64,000 bases of DNA from Actinomyces capricornis. Lineage in GTDB: Bacteria > Actinomycetota > Actinomycetes > Actinomycetales > Actinomycetaceae. The translations under genes and the position numbers were made by a program. Location of the stretch: positions 620,001-684,000 of the forward strand of contig NZ_AP025017.1 of NCBI RefSeq assembly GCF_019974135.1. The letters run 5' to 3'. The notes under the pieces were generated by a model. The model was not told the DNA's origin, ran no database searches, and worked only from the letters and a program-made list of their open reading frames with translations. Each line of letters begins with the position of its first letter. The first letter of the stretch is position 1. Shown piece after piece: positions 26,060-36,076 of this stretch.

Positions 26060-27306
26060 GACTGTGTGCCCTCCTGTACCTGCTCCTGCTGGGGTGCCTG
26101 CGCCCGGGCGGGCTCCGGCGCCTGCCACTGCCCGGACATGGCCACCGGCCCCCCGGAGTCCAGGCCGGTGCCGTGGCCCACGTGGAGCCAGGCGATGTCG
26201 CGCACGAAGTCGACGACGTCGTCGGCCCCGGTGCCCACGATGCCGGCGTGGATCCGGTAGAGGCCGCGCTGGAGGGGCAGGGCGGGGATGGTGATGTCCA
26301 CGTGCCCGCGGCCCTCCAGGGCCTCCAGGCGCGCCCCCTGGTCCCGGGAGAAGCAGGCCCACAGGTTCTCCCCCTCGGAGGTGTCCAGGGTGATGCCGAG
26401 GTTGGGGTCGGGGATCGGCGAGCGGGCGCTGTAGTGGATGCGCAGGGTGGTGGGCTCGCCGCTGCGCAGGCCCTCCTCGCCCACCGGCCCGTGGGGGCCG
26501 AGGATCTCCACCTGCTCGACCAGGGCCTCGCCGGTGCCCCAGCGCACCCGCCCGCTGTCGTCGGTGCGGATGTTGGTGCGGGCGGCGTCGGCGTACTGCT
26601 CCAGGACGACCTCGGCGGCCCCGTAGGCGCGCAGCTCGCCGTGGTCGAGGTAGGCGGCGTGGTCGGCCATCTCGCGCAGCTGGGGCAGGGAGTGGGACAC
26701 GACGACGACGGTGCGCCCGTCGCGGCGGAACTCGGCGAACTTCTGGGCGCACTTGTCCTGGAAGGAGGCGTCGCCCACGGCGAGGATCTCGTCGACGAGC
26801 ATGATCTCGGGCTCGGTGTGGATGGCCACGGAGAAGCCCAGGCGCACGTACATGCCCGAGGAGTAGTTCTTCACGGGCTGGTCGATGAAGTCCTCCACGC
26901 CGGAGAAGTCGACGATCTGGTCGAACTTGGCGTCGACCTCGCGGCGGGACATGCCCAGGATGGAGCCGTTGAGGTAGACGTTGTCGCGCCCGGAGAGCTC
27001 GGGGTGGAAGCCGGAGCCGACCTCGAGCATGGCGGCGATGCGGCCGTGGCGGGTGATGGTGCCGGCGTCGGGCACGAGGATCCGCGCCAGGCACTTGAGC
27101 AGGGTGGACTTGCCCGAGCCGTTGTCCCCCACGAGGGCGAAGGTGGAGCCCTGGGGGATGTCCAGGTCAATGCCCTTGAGGGCCTGGAACTCGGTGTGCC
27201 GTGAACGCCCGCGCCGCAGCAGCGCGGATTTCAGGGTGTTGTTGCGCTCCTTGTTGACGCGGAAGGTCTTGGCCACGCCCCTGATGGTGATCGCCGGCTG
27301 GGTCAT
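26056..27306 (-). CDS. wzt: Polysaccharide ABC transporter ATPase with C-terminal glycan-binding domain
   Basis: 416 residues. The ATPase half (1 to about 245) shows Walker A GDNGSGKST (60-68), the signature KNYSSGMYVRLGFS and Walker B IMLVDEILAVGD. Residues about 265-385 form a beta-rich extension (VEQVEILGPHGPVGEEGLRS and onward) like the Wzt C-terminal domain that recognises the chain end of the exported polymer. A Gln/Pro-rich tail ends it. It powers export of an undecaprenyl-linked chain with Wzm. The ATG overlaps the wzm stop by a single base. Presence of the extension suggests that a terminal modification signals export. Confidence 0.95.
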   Translation of the reverse strand: MTQPAITIRGVAKTFRVNKERNNTLKSALLRRGRSRHTEFQALKGIDLDIPQGSTFALVGDNGSGKSTLLKCLARILVPDAGTITRHGRIAAMLEVGSGFHPELSGRDNVYLNGSILGMSRREVDAKFDQIVDFSGVEDFIDQPVKNYSSGMYVRLGFSVAIHTEPEIMLVDEILAVGDASFQDKCAQKFAEFRRDGRTVVVVSHSLPQLREMADHAAYLDHGELRAYGAAEVVLEQYADAARTNIRTDDSGRVRWGTGEALVEQVEILGPHGPVGEEGLRSGEPTTLRIHYSARSPIPDPNLGITLDTSEGENLWACFSRDQGARLEALEGRGHVDITIPALPLQRGLYRIHAGIVGTGADDVVDFVRDIAWLHVGHGTGLDSGGPVAMSGQWQAPEPARAQAPQQEQVQEGTQS

Positions 27307-28136
27307 CACAGCACCTCCGCGAGTCGCGACTGGTGGCGGTCGAAGACCCGCCAGCCGATGAGGAAGGCCCCCAGGGACAGGGCCAGCACGATGAGGCTGG
27401 TGCTGGCGTCGGGGAGCCGGTTGTCGTAGAGCAGGTTCCTGAAGGCCTCGATGAAGTGGTAGAAGGGGTTGAGCTCGTAGAGGCGGATGACGGTGATGCC
27501 GTGGAAGGAGCCCAGGGAGTCCGAGACCTTGCGCACCATGGAGGCGGGGTAGACGATCGGGTTGGCGTAGAACCAGATCTGGAAGAGGATGCCCACGAGG
27601 TACTGGGTGTCGCGGAAGTAGACGTTGGCGATGGACAGCATCATGGCGACCCCGGTGGCGAAGAGGGTCAGCAGGATCATGAGGGCCATGGCCGGCAGGA
27701 TGTAGAGGTAGGGCACCCCGCCCAGCAGCGCCACCACCAGGACGAGCACGATCATCTCGATGCTCCAGGAGTAGAGCCAGGACAGGGAGTTGGACACCAG
27801 GAGGGCGGAGCGGGGGAAGTAGACCTTCTTGATGAGGTTCTCGTTGCCCACGAGGGTTCCCATGCCGCCGTTGACGACGTTGGCGAAGAAGGACCAGGGC
27901 AGCAGGGCGCACATGAGCCACAGGGCGAAGACGTTGAGCCCCGAGGGGTCGCCGGGGTCGGGCTGGACCCTGATGATAAAGCGGAAGACGAAGGAGTAGA
28001 CGATCATCAGGGCGATGGGGTTGGCCAGGGACCACAGTTGGCCCAGCGCCGTGCGCTTGTACTTGCCCTTGACCTCGCGCATGGTGAGGTTGTAGAGGAG
28101 CTCGCGGGACTCCCGCAGATCAGTGATGATCGCCAA
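27306..28136 (-). CDS. wzm: Polysaccharide ABC transporter permease, ABC-2 type
   Basis: 276 residues with six predicted membrane helices. The cytoplasmic amphipathic start LRESRELLYNLTMREVKGKY with KRTALGQLW is diagnostic of Wzm/TagG permeases; ALLPWSFFANVVNGG and the C-terminal LNPFYHFIEAFRNLL follow. It forms the channel for the Wzt ATPase. The frame is open back to 28238, but the best start is TTG at 28136: GAAGGA lies six bases upstream and the resulting length equals the family norm. It is first in the operon; the 344 bp upstream are non-coding. Confidence 0.92.
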   Translation of the reverse strand: MAIITDLRESRELLYNLTMREVKGKYKRTALGQLWSLANPIALMIVYSFVFRFIIRVQPDPGDPSGLNVFALWLMCALLPWSFFANVVNGGMGTLVGNENLIKKVYFPRSALLVSNSLSWLYSWSIEMIVLVLVVALLGGVPYLYILPAMALMILLTLFATGVAMMLSIANVYFRDTQYLVGILFQIWFYANPIVYPASMVRKVSDSLGSFHGITVIRLYELNPFYHFIEAFRNLLYDNRLPDASTSLIVLALSLGAFLIGWRVFDRHQSRLAEVL

Positions 28137-28479
28137 GACGCATCCTTCGATTGAGTGGAGCCGGTCCAGTCCCACCACCGCGCTCGTGCCGCAGCGGGCC
28201 CGGGGCCCGCGAGGGTCGAGAGGCCCAGCGGGGCCCACCGCGACAGCCGCCCGGCTCGGACACCGGACGGGCGGGCCGGGGCTGTGAAGGGACCGGGGCG
28301 CTCGGGAGGACGACGGACAGGACGAGCGGCGCCGTCCCCCGCAGTAGGGGTCTGGCGCGCCCGCCCTACGCTACCACCATGCGCCGGCCGGCCACCGCGC
28401 CGGGAGACCCGCGGGTGGTCAGCCGGCCCGTAGGCGGCGGTCCCCGGGTGGTCGGCAGCCGGACTTATGAGCCAGTCGG
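28137..28479. other. Non-coding region between the island and the wzm operon
   Basis: No gene is supported. It is as G+C-rich as the surroundings up to about 28480, where composition drops sharply. It must hold the wzm promoter; no single -10/-35 pair stands out. Confidence 0.5.
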
Positions 28480-29099
28480 CTAGGCCTCACGGGCGGGGTA
28501 CGAGGTGACAGGATGATCAGGGCCGGAGGCCACTTGAGGAATCTTCTGCCCAATACGCTCAAACAAGGCGATCAGCACGTCCAGCTCCTCCTGCTTGATC
28601 GGAGCATCAGGATCTGGGCGACCACCCACCACCGACGCCCCATAACCATCAGGATAGGACCACACAAAGGCAGCCCTGCCCTTATTATCCACCGTCACCC
28701 CCTGACCCTCAACACCCTCCACCGACACAGGCACCGCACTACGATGCTCCGCAATACTGGAAAACGTACCCTGCTCCCCAACATCGATATCACCAAAATG
28801 GTCATAATCATAGGTCAACACTATTTCCTGGAACAGGCCATCAGATAGTGTGAACGTAACGGAACATTTTAACTCACGATGACTGTCGGGACTCCTCACC
28901 CAGAACACGAAAGAATCTATCTGCCGCCCCACCACATCCTCCACCACGCTAGCCGAAGTCAGTTCACACACACCGACTCCCCGCCTACAACATCCCCGTT
29001 ACTGGAATCCAATGAGGGCACCGAACAACCGGACAACACAGGAATAGAAAGCAATAGTACGAGCCCGGCCCATTGAGCCGCACTATAACTAATAGGCAT
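28480..29099 (-). pseudogene. Lipoprotein gene split by a frameshift at a GT repeat (possibly phase-variable)
   Basis: The ATG at 29099 overlaps the upstream gene's stop by one base (TGATG). Its frame encodes a lipoprotein signal: a hydrophobic stretch AGLVLLLSIPVLSGC, with the lipobox Cys at residue 25, then SVPSLDSSNGDVVGGES. After a run of GTGTGTGTG (28973-28965) the frame stops at once. The continuation lies in another frame, starting inside the same run: 163 residues with DSFVFWVRSPDSHRELKCSV and KQEELDVLIALFERIG. Losing one GT unit would join both into 205 residues. The 163-residue part has no other plausible start: its frame is closed 9-10 codons upstream. It could be a true mutation, an off-phase contingency locus or a sequencing error. 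No known family recognised. Confidence 0.7.
28965..28973 (-). repeat. GT dinucleotide run at the frameshift point
   Basis: Nine bases, GTGTGTGTG on the coding strand (four units plus G), exactly where the two reading frames of the lipoprotein meet. Such runs are slippage-prone, although four units is short for classical contingency loci. Confidence 0.8.
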
Positions 29100-31207
29100 C
29101 ACCTCTCGATCTCCTTGGAAATTTCGTATCCCCGTTGTTCACCTCGCGAATAACTGCCATTAAAGTCGTTTGACAACCCCTCATGGATATCCTCGTTAGG
29201 AGTTCCGTCCATGCTTCTCGTCCACGTCCTCACCTTGTTGTAGGCATCACTGTCGGCACTGGAAAGATCCATGCGATACGTACCATCCGCATCCCGAACG
29301 ATCCAGGAGTACTCACCAGAGAATTTCTTCAGATCCTCCTGGCTGATCAGACCGTCATCACCAGTAACGTCCCCCGAGTTAGCAGCACTCTGAACCGCCA
29401 TCGCCCAGAGAGCAGAATCGGCATCAGACTTCATCATCTTCGACTCCGGTGACTCTGTTTTAGGGACCATTATATCCGCAATGACAGGTGACAGGAGCGT
29501 TGTCGCCACCGAGGTCGCGGCCCCACCTGCAGGCGATCTCATAAACGTAGCGGCCGATCCGCCTGCGGAAGTGAGTCCCGCGGTAACCACCGTCGTGAAC
29601 ACACCTATCGCCGTCTGAGCGGATGCCGTCCGCGCAGCATGATCATCCCTGGCTTCTCCTGCCTTGGCGTCCGCCATGCCACCAAGCGCACCGATAGCCT
29701 CAGCGGCCGGAACATACGCATCATTGATTCCATCGATCTGCTCCGCCCTATTGCCTGCATTGGCAGCGATATCAGCGTTCGCAACGGATCGCGCATGCTG
29801 CGCGATTCCGGCACTGATCGTCCCCGCGGCATCCTCATTGTCGATCACCCGGTAGATCAAGGTATTGAAATCATCTGAAGATGCCGCCGGAATTTGCTCT
29901 GGATGTGGACCCACTCCCGAAGCTGTCGCGCCGCAAAGAACGGACTCCACCTCAGGTGCGCAGTTCGCAAGAAGAACACCGAGCCTTGCCTTCGCCGCGT
30001 CGCTATAGAGACCCTCCTCCGTATTCTTCACCAGATAGTGAACGGCGTGTCCCGCCAAGTCATCAGCTCTTGCCGCCATTGTCGAATCATCACTAGCTCG
30101 ATGAGCCGAGGCTGAAGCGATCGCAGCGGTGAGCGCCGCAAAACCCTTCTTATCCCAACGCCGCTCCGATAACTCATGCATCCGATTCATATTCCCGCCT
30201 GCACGGCTTCCGTCGGGGATCGATCCTTCCGGAGCCAAGAAATCAAGCGCGGCATCAGGGTTATTCCCCATTGCATCGAGTACTCCAGACAAATGATGAG
30301 GGCCGATCACTACATCAGAATTTCCTTTTCCCGCCAGAGACTTAACGCCAATATTAGAGTAAGTTGCCATAGTTTCCCATGGCAACTCTTCAAGACCGTT
30401 CCCAAGGGAAACGAGGAAGTCCTTGCCGAACTTCAGATCGTTCACATGATCACCGTTGGCATCATGATCGCCGAGTATGGCATTGAGGATGGTGATTCTA
30501 TCCCATTCCCCTTCTTCATCCACGGAACTAACAATCTTATTCGCTACTATCTCTGACTTCTCCGCACTCCAGGTTCCAGACGCAGTGGACAGAGCGACTC
30601 CAAGAAGCTTGTCTATCTCGCTCCCCGACCCTGGGCGAACACTAGCCTTCCGAAAATACCTCATATTCGCACCAAAAGTCTCCCGCACATCTAGGGAAAT
30701 CCTGATCAGGTTCTCCGGACCTATAGTGTCGACGAGGCCATTCGCATAGGTAGTGTTCTCCTTGTTCGCCTCGATCGACTTCACCAAGTCATCGTAACTG
30801 CGGCCACTCGGAAGTCGCCCACCGTTGTCAAGGTTCTTCAGATCATGTGCATCCGTCGCACCCTGAGCCCACTGGCTCAGGGTCTCCGAAGAAGTCACAT
30901 TTGCCTCAGTAGGAATCTCCACCGTGATCCCGCCACTACTATCAGCGACAGTCACTCCATTGCTATTGAGATCCTCGATCACATTCTTGCACTTCGCTAT
31001 GTCACTAGCCCTAGCATTGACGGCATCGATCGCCGTCTGGATGCTCGTCAAGTGCACATCGATCGATACCGCCTTCATTGGATCATGCAACTGCTCACTC
31101 TGATCATCGATCCGGCTCTTAGCCACCGTCGCCGACATAGCCAAGGCCCACATCGCTTCGATCTTCCCAGCCAGCTTCTCGGGGTTCATGTACAACTTCG
31201 TCATCAT
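29099..31207 (-). CDS. Large Ala-rich protein of the low-GC island, DUF6571-like
   Basis: 702 residues, no signal peptide. The N-terminal 95 residues are helical (MNPEKLAGKIEAMWALAMSA and onward), reminiscent of WXG/ESX-type helical modules. The middle has LSGVLDAMGNNPDAALDFLA, a HELSERRWDKKGFAALTAAI segment and HAVHYLVKN. It resembles, from memory, the actinobacterial DUF6571 group; that match needs a profile search. A hydrophobic Gly/Ala segment near residues 570-610 could insert in a membrane. The final 100 residues (DADSALWAMAVQSAANSGDV, DGLISQEDLKKF) may be the effector or anchor end. ATG has AAAGGTGG in front. Base composition is near 50% G+C, unlike all neighbours. Confidence 0.72.
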   Translation of the reverse strand: MMTKLYMNPEKLAGKIEAMWALAMSATVAKSRIDDQSEQLHDPMKAVSIDVHLTSIQTAIDAVNARASDIAKCKNVIEDLNSNGVTVADSSGGITVEIPTEANVTSSETLSQWAQGATDAHDLKNLDNGGRLPSGRSYDDLVKSIEANKENTTYANGLVDTIGPENLIRISLDVRETFGANMRYFRKASVRPGSGSEIDKLLGVALSTASGTWSAEKSEIVANKIVSSVDEEGEWDRITILNAILGDHDANGDHVNDLKFGKDFLVSLGNGLEELPWETMATYSNIGVKSLAGKGNSDVVIGPHHLSGVLDAMGNNPDAALDFLAPEGSIPDGSRAGGNMNRMHELSERRWDKKGFAALTAAIASASAHRASDDSTMAARADDLAGHAVHYLVKNTEEGLYSDAAKARLGVLLANCAPEVESVLCGATASGVGPHPEQIPAASSDDFNTLIYRVIDNEDAAGTISAGIAQHARSVANADIAANAGNRAEQIDGINDAYVPAAEAIGALGGMADAKAGEARDDHAARTASAQTAIGVFTTVVTAGLTSAGGSAATFMRSPAGGAATSVATTLLSPVIADIMVPKTESPESKMMKSDADSALWAMAVQSAANSGDVTGDDGLISQEDLKKFSGEYSWIVRDADGTYRMDLSSADSDAYNKVRTWTRSMDGTPNEDIHEGLSNDFNGSYSRGEQRGYEISKEIER

Positions 31208-31254
31208 GCCACCTTTATCGATACGTTTAATATTCTAGCAGAACCAGTAGCAGG

Positions 31255-31587
31255 TCAGGCGTTCGGCCACCGACCCTCATCGGACTCCGAGTCCACCATA
31301 TCCTCCATCCCCGAACGTTCAGAGTCGATAGCGGAAATAATGTCCAAGAACGCATTTGCCAACGAACCCACTTCCGCCTTCATTGCATCATTCTGTGCGT
31401 CCGCCAGATTGCTGGTCCACGTATCAGGACTATTGACCCCACCACTCGCTGATGTCAGATCCACCACGGGCCCAGACGGGATTTCCACGAAGTTACCCTC
31501 AACCCCCATCGGATCCATCTCTTTCTCCACAGTGGCCCGCAGTAGCGCTAGAGCCCTCTTCCGCGGATTGCTGATCATGTCCCCCAT
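31255..31587 (-). CDS. Small acidic helical protein, first gene of the island
   Basis: 110 residues, acidic, no signal peptide and no recognised family. A basic N-terminus (NPRKRALALLRATVEKEMDP) leads to a variable middle and an amphipathic helix (DAMKAEVGSLANAFLDIISA). Size and helical content recall small WXG100-like partner proteins, though no WXG motif is present; the nearest feature is DTWTSNL near residue 55. GAGGAGGGG stands four bases before the ATG. The 702-residue gene follows 47 nt later. It could be a chaperone or co-secreted partner of that protein, but this is inference from position. Confidence 0.7.
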   Translation of the reverse strand: MGDMISNPRKRALALLRATVEKEMDPMGVEGNFVEIPSGPVVDLTSASGGVNSPDTWTSNLADAQNDAMKAEVGSLANAFLDIISAIDSERSGMEDMVDSESDEGRWPNA

Positions 31588-31621
31588 CGAGCCCCTCCTC
31601 GTAATCGAATGATCAATGAGA

Positions 31622-31650
31622 AGAGTACTGTCCCCTTATCTGACGCTCAA
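31622..31650 (-). promoter_or_regulatory. Promoter of the low-GC island operon
   Basis: On the minus strand TTGAGC (31650-31645) and TACTCT (31627-31622) are separated by exactly 17 bases, the best -35/-10 pair in the window. Transcription would start near 31615, about 28 nt before the ATG of the 110-residue gene. Confidence 0.65.
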
Positions 31651-31653
31651 GGC

Positions 31654-31665
31654 ACCCATATGGGT
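31654..31665. promoter_or_regulatory. 12-bp palindrome abutting the island promoter
   Basis: ACCCATATGGGT is a perfect inverted repeat whose edge lies three bases upstream of the -35 hexamer. This is a good place for an activator or repressor site. No regulator gene is in the island itself. Confidence 0.45.
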
Positions 31666-31714
31666 AGATCTCCACATGGTCCTCCGGCGCCCCAACTACT
31701 GCCAGGGCAACGAG

Positions 31715-31764
31715 GTGATTGCCCCTTGGTCCCGGAGGATTTCCGGGAACCAAGGGGCAATCAC
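31715..31764. terminator. Intergenic hairpin element 6, probable terminator of the choline-binding hydrolase antisense boundary
   Basis: GTGATTGCCCCTTGGT (31715-31730) pairs perfectly with 31749-31764, and CCCGG (31731-31735) pairs with 31743-31747 across a one-base bulge, giving a 21-bp stem with a seven-base loop. A partial second copy of ACCAAGG occurs 22 nt after the first (31749 and 31771). It lies between the island promoter and the hydrolase stop, so it ends no known minus-strand gene; it may insulate the island from read-through from the plus strand. Confidence 0.65.
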
Positions 31765-31799
31765 ATACGCACCAAGGAGGGCCTCACATCGGCCTCACC

Positions 31800-34634
31800 T
31801 CAGCCGAAGTACTGGTCCATGAGCTTGACCAGCTCGATGCCGTAGTGGCGCGATGCCGCCCAGCCACCACCGTTCGGGTTCTCCTGGATACCGAGGTACT
31901 GGATGTAGGGGGCCGACCCCTTGCGCACGTACTGGAAGCGCGGGTCCACCACCGGGTTCGCCAGGGAGCCGGCACTCACCCCGGCCTCCGCGTAGGCCCT
32001 CAAGTGCTGGGCCTGGGCCCGCAGGCCCACGCGCACACTCGGGAAGCGATTGCCCGCCACACCTCCCCCGGTGGCGCCCAGGCCGCCGAAGTTGAACTGG
32101 CTGACCTTCACATCCCCGCCGAACTGCAGCCAGCCGGTCTCCTTGACCACCTGGGCGAAGAGCAGCTCGGGGCTCACCCCCTCGGCCACGGCCTCCTCAT
32201 AGACGATGGTGAAGAAGTCCTTGGCGGTCGGGGCACCTCCCCGCCCCAGAGCAGTAGCCGGATAGGAGCGCCCCGAGCCGGCGTAGGCCGAGGTCATCGT
32301 CGAGACGAGCCGGTCCTTGCTGGCGGTGGGGGCAGCCATCACCGGGCGCAGAGGCTGGGACTCCACGGCCCGGCCGCCCCGGTAGAGGGTGTAGGTCGAT
32401 CCCTCGAGGCTCCACCCGTCCTTGACCTCCCTGGCCGCCGAGGCCTCACCGATCCAGGCGCCCGAGCCGGAGAAGCTGTGGGAGGCGCCGTCGATCCGCA
32501 CCGTGCCGGTGGCCATGGCGCCGCTGGAGGGGTTCAGGTAGTACCAGGTGCCGCTGATCTTCTGCCAGCCGGTGGCCATCGCCCCACTGGAGGACAGGTA
32601 GTACCAGGAGCCGCCCACCTTCGCCCAGCCCGTGGCCATCGCACCATTGGAGGGGTTCAGGTAGTACCAGGTGCCGCTGATCTTCTGCCAGCCCGTGGTC
32701 ATCGCCCCACTGGAGGCCAGGTAGTACCAGGCCCCACCGACCTTCTGCCAGCCCGTGGCCATCGCACCGCTGGAGCCCAGGAGGTACCAGGACCCGCCGA
32801 TCTTCTGCCAGCCCGCGGCCATGGCACCGCTGGAGGGATGGAGGTAGTACCAGGCCCCGCCGATCTTCTGCCAGCCCGTGGCCATCGCCCCACTGGAGGA
32901 CAGGTAGTACCACGACCCGCCGGACTTCAGCCAGCCCGTGGCCATGGCGCCGTCAGAGCCCAGGAAGTACCAGGAGCCCCCCACCTTCTGCCAGCCCGTG
33001 GCCATCGCCCCACCGGGGGGATTGAGGTAGTACCACTGCCCCTTGTAGGACACCCAGCCGGTGGACTTGGCTCCGTCGGCGCTGTAGTGGCGCCACACGC
33101 CGCCCTCCTTGACCCACCGGGAGCCGTCATGCATCTGGGACTGGGCGATGGAGCGGATCTGCCCCAGGCGCGAGTAGCCGACATTGCCGGGGCAGGCGGT
33201 ATAGCCCACGTCCCGGTGCCCCAGGATGCGGGGCAGGGTCACCGTACTGCCCGCCGCGTACTTCTCAGTGGTCTTGATGGTGAAGGGCGCCGACCCGGTG
33301 GCGTCGCTCACGCCGGCGCGCCCCAGGAACCAGCCGGCCATCCGCCCCACCGCATCGAGCTGGGAGGCGGAGGGTGCCACCGTGCTGTAGTCGCCCATCA
33401 TCGACAGGCCCATCGTGCCCGTATTCGCCCCGCGGGCGTGCGCGCCCACCGCCATCTTGCCGGCGGCGGCCCTGGTGGAGCCGTAGCGGCCCTCGAAGAC
33501 CTGGCCGTACTTGTCGATGAGGAAGTTGTAGCCGATGTCGCCCCAGTCCAGGGTGACGGCGTGGTAGTGGTAGATGCCCCGCACGATGGAGGGCGACTGG
33601 GAGGCGGTGTAGTTGTTCGTGCCGGCGGTGTGGTGGACCACCACGTGGCTGGCGCTGGCATAGGTGGGGCTCCAGGACATGTACGCGGGGTTGGCCCCCC
33701 ACTGCTCTCGGGTGGTCACCGACACCGGCAGGCCACTGACCGTAGCCGCCAGAGCGGTGCTCACCCCCGGGCCGATCCCCATTCCGCCCGCCGGCGAGGC
33801 CGAGCCGTGGACGGCCGCAGACGACGGGGAGTGCTGGGGCGCCGGGGAGGGCGCCGCCTGCTCGGGCGCCTCGGCGGCCTGCGGCGCCGTCGTCGGCTCC
33901 ACGGGACTGGCCGCAGGGCCGACGGGCTGGGCGCTCTGGGAGGCCACGGCCGTGGGCTCCGCCTGGGAGGTGGCCAGCTGCGAGGCCTCCAGTACCTCCT
34001 CGCCCTGGGGCCGGCCGGGCACGAGGGTCAGCTTGAGGTCGGCGGGCAGGGACTCGGCACTGCCGACCACGGAGGCCTGGACGGCCTCAGCCCCACCGGT
34101 GATGAACTCGGCGGTGCCGTTGAAGGTGCTCTCATCCGGGCCGCCGTCGACCAGCTCATTGAGGAACCACGGGGACCAGGCGCCGCCCTCGCGCACGCGC
34201 AGGTAGATCTGGACGTCCTCGGCCGGGCCCGACCCGCCGCTCCAGGTGAAGCCCGCGACATAGAAGTCGTCGACCTCCAGGGGGTCGGTGAGCAGCACGG
34301 CGTCGGCCTCGGGGTCCACCCCGGCCCCCACCTCGGCGGCCAGCAGTGAGGGCAGGCCCGGGCGCACGGACATGCCGCCGGAGGTGCCCGCCGGAGCCTC
34401 ATCGCCCCGGTCCTGCGGGGAGGGCGTGTCTTGCGGTCCGGGCGAGGCGACATCGGGGGAGTCGAGCCCTCCCCGGCCCAGCTCCGTGCCGGCCCCCGAG
34501 GGGGTCGTCAGGGGCAGGATCTGGACGGGTGCGGGGTCCTGGGCGCTCTGCGGCTCAGCGATCGCCGCTGGTGGTGCTCCCACCAGGAGGAGGGGCATCG
34601 CTACCGCGACGCCGAGGAAGCGTCGTGCCGACAT
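31800..34634 (-). CDS. Secreted amidase / glucosaminidase with choline-binding-type repeats
   Basis: 944 residues. Signal peptide: basic start MSARR, hydrophobic core, cleavage near AIA-EP (about 26). A Pro/Ser/Ala-rich, beta-containing region runs to about 300. Residues about 303-500 are an N-acetylmuramoyl-L-alanine amidase/PGRP domain with VVHHTAG, GHRDVG and ACPG supplying two His and the Cys of the zinc site. Residues about 505-728 hold nine canonical 20-21-residue repeats of the form TGWQKxGGxWYYLxxSGAMA plus a degenerate copy at each end. Residues about 774-944 resemble a glucosaminidase (VVKETGWLQF with the catalytic Glu; FNFGGLGATG). AAAGGA precedes the ATG. It would bind ChoP on the wall and cut peptidoglycan, like pneumococcal choline-binding hydrolases. 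Confidence 0.92.
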   Translation of the reverse strand: MSARRFLGVAVAMPLLLVGAPPAAIAEPQSAQDPAPVQILPLTTPSGAGTELGRGGLDSPDVASPGPQDTPSPQDRGDEAPAGTSGGMSVRPGLPSLLAAEVGAGVDPEADAVLLTDPLEVDDFYVAGFTWSGGSGPAEDVQIYLRVREGGAWSPWFLNELVDGGPDESTFNGTAEFITGGAEAVQASVVGSAESLPADLKLTLVPGRPQGEEVLEASQLATSQAEPTAVASQSAQPVGPAASPVEPTTAPQAAEAPEQAAPSPAPQHSPSSAAVHGSASPAGGMGIGPGVSTALAATVSGLPVSVTTREQWGANPAYMSWSPTYASASHVVVHHTAGTNNYTASQSPSIVRGIYHYHAVTLDWGDIGYNFLIDKYGQVFEGRYGSTRAAAGKMAVGAHARGANTGTMGLSMMGDYSTVAPSASQLDAVGRMAGWFLGRAGVSDATGSAPFTIKTTEKYAAGSTVTLPRILGHRDVGYTACPGNVGYSRLGQIRSIAQSQMHDGSRWVKEGGVWRHYSADGAKSTGWVSYKGQWYYLNPPGGAMATGWQKVGGSWYFLGSDGAMATGWLKSGGSWYYLSSSGAMATGWQKIGGAWYYLHPSSGAMAAGWQKIGGSWYLLGSSGAMATGWQKVGGAWYYLASSGAMTTGWQKISGTWYYLNPSNGAMATGWAKVGGSWYYLSSSGAMATGWQKISGTWYYLNPSSGAMATGTVRIDGASHSFSGSGAWIGEASAAREVKDGWSLEGSTYTLYRGGRAVESQPLRPVMAAPTASKDRLVSTMTSAYAGSGRSYPATALGRGGAPTAKDFFTIVYEEAVAEGVSPELLFAQVVKETGWLQFGGDVKVSQFNFGGLGATGGGVAGNRFPSVRVGLRAQAQHLRAYAEAGVSAGSLANPVVDPRFQYVRKGSAPYIQYLGIQENPNGGGWAASRHYGIELVKLMDQYFG
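32450..33120 (-). repeat. Tandem 60/63-bp repeats encoding choline-binding modules
   Basis: Eleven consecutive units (nine canonical, two degenerate) of 60 or 63 bp, with strong nucleotide identity between units such as GGCCATCGCCCCACTGGAGG. Such arrays expand and contract by recombination, so repeat number probably differs among strains. Confidence 0.9.
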
Positions 34635-36040
<1,406 letters not shown>

Positions 36041-36076
36041 GCCGGAGCCGCCCCGCCTCCTGAGCCGGTCCTCGAC

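Noticed and set aside
28480..31587. Type VII (ESX) secretion cluster
   Set aside because: The small helical protein and the helical N-terminus of the large one recall ESX substrates, but no EccC-type ATPase, EccB/D/E or mycosin gene is in the window and no WXG motif is present.
31719..34349. 876-residue open frame on the plus strand opposite the choline-binding hydrolase
   Set aside because: It is the antisense shadow of a G+C-rich, repeat-containing gene; its His/Gly/Pro-rich translation shows no protein family, while the minus-strand product has clear domains.
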